DNA from: an uncultured Opitutales bacterium
GTDB lineage: Bacteria; Verrucomicrobiota; Verrucomicrobiia; Opitutales; UBA953
Direction of reading: 5' to 3'
DNA length: 34,529 nucleotides
NCBI GenBank assembly: GCA_934675585.1
Contig: CAKUQY010000021.1
Span: forward strand, 1 to 34,529
Below are positions 31,700 through 34,529 of this stretch, in pieces. The first letter of the stretch is position 1; each line of letters starts with the position of its first letter. Under the pieces are notes generated by a model, which saw only the letters and a program-made list of their open reading frames with translations, had not been told where the DNA came from and did no database searches. The translations under genes were made by a program, and so were the position numbers.

Positions 31700-33325
31700 C
31701 TATTCTTTGGCAATTTGTGCGGCAACGCCCGAAACCAAATCTGGCTTCAAGGTTGGGAACAAGATACATTCGCGAATATTTGACGCTCCCGTGAGCAACA
31801 TCACGAGGCGGTCGATGCCGATTCCCATGCCGCCTGCGGGTGGCATGCCATGTTCCATCGCGAGCAAAAAATCTTGGTCAACATTTTGTTGCTCTTCGCC
31901 GGCTTGCAACTCAAACATTTTGCGTTGAGTAATCGGGTCGTTTTGTTCAGAATACGCGGGAGCGATTTCTTGACCATTGATGCAAAGTTCAAAAACATCG
32001 ATAACGTCTGGGTCTTGCTCGTTGATTTTTGCCAAAGGACACATTTCTTTGAGAATATGCGTAACAAATGTTGGCTGAATCAAATTGGGTTCGATGAGTT
32101 TGTCGTAAACTTCTTTTGAAACCTCAAAATCTTCCCAATCTTCGAGCGGTTGTGGAATCATCAAATCTTTATTTTTGAGTTCCGTTCCCGCCGCGAGCGC
32201 GTCTGCTTCTGCCTTGGCGCGGATTTCGTCAGCCAAGCGTTTGCATTCAGCGATTTTTTCAGCTTTTGACAATTCAAACCAATCGGGACGACCCGTGCGT
32301 TCGCGAATCAAATCTTTAAAATCAACCACGCGCCAATCACCGCCAAGCTCAATTTTTACGCCATCGTAGCGTTCAATCGTCGTTGAGCCAATCACGGTTT
32401 TGCAAAGATGTTGAATGAGCGAACGAATCAGCTCCATCATTCCTTCATAATTTGAATACGCTTGGTAAATTTCAATGAGCGTAAATTCAGGATTGTGGCG
32501 GCGATCCATGCCTTCGTTGCGGAAAACGCGGCCAATTTCAAACACGCGATCGATCCCGCCAATCAAACAACGCTTCAAATAAAGTTCCAACGCAATGCGC
32601 AAATAAAATTCGCAATCAAGCGCGTTAAAATGCGTTGCAAACGGACGCGCCGATGCACCGCCGGCAATTGGGCTAAGCACAGGCGTTTCGACTTCTTGGA
32701 AATCGCGGCTCCACAAAAATTTACGAATTTCTTGAATAATTTGCGAACGTTGACGCAAACGCAAACGCGAATCCGCATTCGCCACCAAATCCAAATAACG
32801 CTGACGCGAAACTTGCTCTTCGTCGGTCATGCCGTGGAATTTTTCAGGCAACGGACGCAACGCTTTTGAGACAAGCTCGTAAGCGCGAGCGCGCACTGTT
32901 ACTTCGCCCGTTTTGGTAACAAATAATTCTCCGCGAATGCCAACAAAATCGCCAATGTCGAGCATCTTTTTAAAATGCGTATTGTAGCGTTCTTCGCCCA
33001 CCAAATCGCGCGTCACATAAATTTGCAAAACACCATCGCGGTCAAGAATCTTAATGAAACTCGCCTTGCCCATCACGCGAAACGCAACAATGCGCCCCGC
33101 CACTGAAACTTCTTCTGTCGATGACGGAATCTCATGAACGTCCGTTCCCGCCGCAACTGCCGCATCAATCGCGGGTTGCATCAAAGCCACACATTGCTTT
33201 GACGTGTGCGTTTGTTCCCAATTTGCACGAAAAGGGTCTGTTCCCGCCGCACGCAAGGTTTCAAGCTTTTGTTTGCGCACCGCTACAAGGTCATGTGAAA
33301 TATCTGCGAGTGATTGTGATTGCAT
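31700..33325 (-). CDS. lysS: Lysyl-tRNA synthetase, class II
   Basis: Charges tRNA-Lys with lysine. The 541 residues hold an N-terminal OB-fold anticodon domain (VSVAGRIVAFRVMGKASFIKI) and the class II core: motif 1 around FLWSRDFQEVETPVL, motif 2 FEIGRVFRNEGMDRRHNPEFT, and motif 3 GMGIGIDRLVMLLTG. It is longer than the usual 490-510 residues. An Ala/Lys/Glu-rich insertion around EADALAAGTELKNK (about residue 380) and extra residues near AVAAGTDVHEIP carry the motif as A-A-G-T. The ATG at 33325 fits the family; the longer frame from 33370 reads through the promoter. It precedes atpC. Confidence 0.95.
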   Translation of the reverse strand: MQSQSLADISHDLVAVRKQKLETLRAAGTDPFRANWEQTHTSKQCVALMQPAIDAAVAAGTDVHEIPSSTEEVSVAGRIVAFRVMGKASFIKILDRDGVLQIYVTRDLVGEERYNTHFKKMLDIGDFVGIRGELFVTKTGEVTVRARAYELVSKALRPLPEKFHGMTDEEQVSRQRYLDLVANADSRLRLRQRSQIIQEIRKFLWSRDFQEVETPVLSPIAGGASARPFATHFNALDCEFYLRIALELYLKRCLIGGIDRVFEIGRVFRNEGMDRRHNPEFTLIEIYQAYSNYEGMMELIRSLIQHLCKTVIGSTTIERYDGVKIELGGDWRVVDFKDLIRERTGRPDWFELSKAEKIAECKRLADEIRAKAEADALAAGTELKNKDLMIPQPLEDWEDFEVSKEVYDKLIEPNLIQPTFVTHILKEMCPLAKINEQDPDVIDVFELCINGQEIAPAYSEQNDPITQRKMFELQAGEEQQNVDQDFLLAMEHGMPPAGGMGIGIDRLVMLLTGASNIRECILFPTLKPDLVSGVAAQIAKE

Positions 33326-33334
33326 AATAAAACA

Positions 33335-33363
33335 ATTATAAATTGATAATTGAGAATTGACAA
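33335..33363 (-). promoter_or_regulatory. lysS promoter, near-leaderless
   Basis: On the minus strand TTGTCA (33358-33363), a 17-base spacer and TATAAT (33335-33340), close to consensus. Only nine bases lie between the -10 and the ATG at 33325. The promoter is made from an AATTGACAATTG-type repeat stretch (33340-33372). Confidence 0.65.
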
Positions 33364-33494
33364 TTGACAATTTGCGGGAACGCGGGAACGCGGGAACGGA
33401 ACTCGCCAGGTTTCGACTACGAATTTACGCGAATTTACGCGAATTTTTAATTAAATGTTGAAATGTGAACGTTGAATGGTGAAATTTTTCTAAC

Positions 33495-33562
33495 TCGGTC
33501 TCAGTCTTGGTCTTGGTCTTGGTTTTGGTTTTACTCTTGGTCTTAGTTTTTGTCTTGGTCTT
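33495..33562. repeat. Imperfect TTGGTC tandem repeat
   Basis: About 11 diverged copies of a 6-base unit reading TTGGTC or TTGGTT, likely a slippage-prone microsatellite. It is not in a gene. Confidence 0.7.
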
Positions 33563-34529
33563 GTTTTTTTGACTACGAATTAACGCAAATTTACACGAAT
33601 TATTTTTTTGTTGCGGGAACGCGAACAAGGAGGCGTGGCGTCCCGCCGCGCCAACTAAAAACAACAAAAACATTTTTTCAACTACGAATAAACGCTAATT
33701 TCCGCGAAGAAAAATTTCAAAAGCGTTTCGCGAAAAGCGCGTTCCCGTGTTCAAAGCGCCTGCGGCGAAAAGGTTTTTTTTGGGAGGAGCGGCATCTTGC
33801 CGCTCCATTTTTGTTATTTTTTCTCGCAAACTCCAAGCGCTAACAGCGCGACAGAACACGGGAACGGGGTTTATTTCTCAAGCGAATCTCGCCAATTTCG
33901 CAGATTTTTATTTTTGCGGGAACGCCAAAACGCGAAGCGTTTCCCATTGATAACCCCAAGTAGTTTTGAGCAACGCGAAAAATTACTTGGGGTAAAACCC
34001 AAAACGAAAAACCTGAAAGGTTTCCCAACTCGCCCACGGGAACGCGAAATTTTTCATCTAAGGAAACTACAGGGAAATTTTAGGGAAACTAAGAATTTTT
34101 GTTTGTTGCTCGGGAACGAGATTTAACTGATAACTGAAAGCTGAAAACTGAAAACACTCTACACCCTACACTTTTTTCGACTACGAACTGACGCGGATTA
34201 AAACGAATTATTTTTTGGGATGGGGCGCGGGAACGGGAAATGAAGCACCTTAGGTTGATTAGGGTAAAATAGGGATTTTGTTTGTGCCGAAGGCACTAAA
34301 ATCGCTTGCGATGGCTAACCCCCACAAAAGTGAGCGAATGCGAGCGTGTGGGGGTAAAACAAAAATAAAATCAGTCCCGAAGGGAGTGAACTAAAAAAGT
34401 TGGAAGTTTGCGCGAGAACGCGGGAACGGAATGGAGAGAACGTTTTTTTTCGACTACGAATTTTCGCGAATTATTTTTTTGGGTGCGGGAACGGGAACAA
34501 AAAAAAGAAATCAAGAGAACCTGCTCGCG

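Larger units (their letters stand above)
33326..34529. repeat. Intergenic repeat mosaic at the right edge
   Basis: No gene supported. It starts with the lysS promoter and three head-to-tail motif copies (33374-33399). An imperfect TTGGTC hexamer tandem repeat follows (33495-33562), then a GGCGTGGCGTCCCGCCGCGCC segment reversed relative to 15040, and the AAGCGC block (33716-33778). Next come a GGAGCGGCA/TGCCGCTCC hairpin block (33780-33860), a CCCCAAGTA/TACTTGGGG inverted repeat (33954-33994), a copy of the GTGTAGAGTG segment reversed (34110-34188), and a reverse CCCCCACA hairpin block (34285-34397). Confidence 0.8.

Noticed and set aside
33326..33372. AATTGACAATTG repeats as a transposon end
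   Set aside because: Only one short stretch exists in the window and it doubles as the lysS promoter; no transposase or inverted partner was found.

Overview
The window looks like a chromosomal segment of a Verrucomicrobiota bacterium, most likely from the Opitutales/Puniceicoccales side, living without oxygen in an animal gut. This placement is inference. Two LamG-like proteins end in the PEP-CTERM signature PEPSAFGLLAG followed by an arginine run, a form I associate with that phylum. A class III (anaerobic) ribonucleotide reductase, a lactaldehyde reductase (FucO), a GH109-type N-acetylgalactosaminidase and a sialate-O-acetylesterase-like enzyme fit mucin glycan fermentation. No rRNA, tRNA, CRISPR array, transposase or phage gene was seen.

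Layout. 1-1330: repeat mosaic. 1331-5780 (+): tightly packed aroA, comEC-like and Na+/solute symporter genes. 5781-7257: mosaic. 7258-8112 (-): PEP-CTERM protein. 8113-9042: mosaic. 9043-11971 (-): prc and rdgB. 12135-13166 (-): tdh. 13290-14096 (-): second PEP-CTERM protein. 14097-15372: mosaic. 15373-17199 (-): ilvD. 17574-19439 (+): LapC/YejM-like protein. 19693-21903 (-): nrdD. 22146-22514 (+): ArsR-like regulator. 22515-23517: mosaic. 23518-25137 (-): GH109. 25237-26856 (-): acyl-CoA carboxylase carboxyltransferase. 26992-31174 (-): fucO, a fused membrane-protein/AMP-ligase gene, an ApeI-like dehydratase and an esterase. 31279-33325 (-): lysS and atpC. 33326-34529: mosaic.

The outstanding signal is a short motif, CGGGAACG (reverse CGTTCCCG), scattered through almost everything. 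Counting by eye I find roughly 110 GGGAAC and 124 GTTCCC hexamers in 34.5 kb, about one per 150 bases, where equal base use would give about 17. It lies in coding sequence in all six possible readings (A-G-T, R-E-R, G-N-A; R-S-R, V-P-A, F-P), in the signal-peptide region of every exported soluble protein here, and in intergenic DNA. At the 3' ends of genes it repeatedly forms inverted pairs that make terminator-like hairpins. This is the behaviour known for DNA uptake sequences of Neisseria (DUS) and Haemophilus (USS), at a higher density, and a ComEC-type DNA channel gene sits in the same window. A HIP1-like role or another function is also possible.

Over 7 kb of the window is non-coding mosaic built from a limited set of repeat modules reused in different orders and orientations. 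Several promoters end only 6-9 bases before the start codon, and Shine-Dalgarno sites are mostly absent, so leaderless translation appears common.
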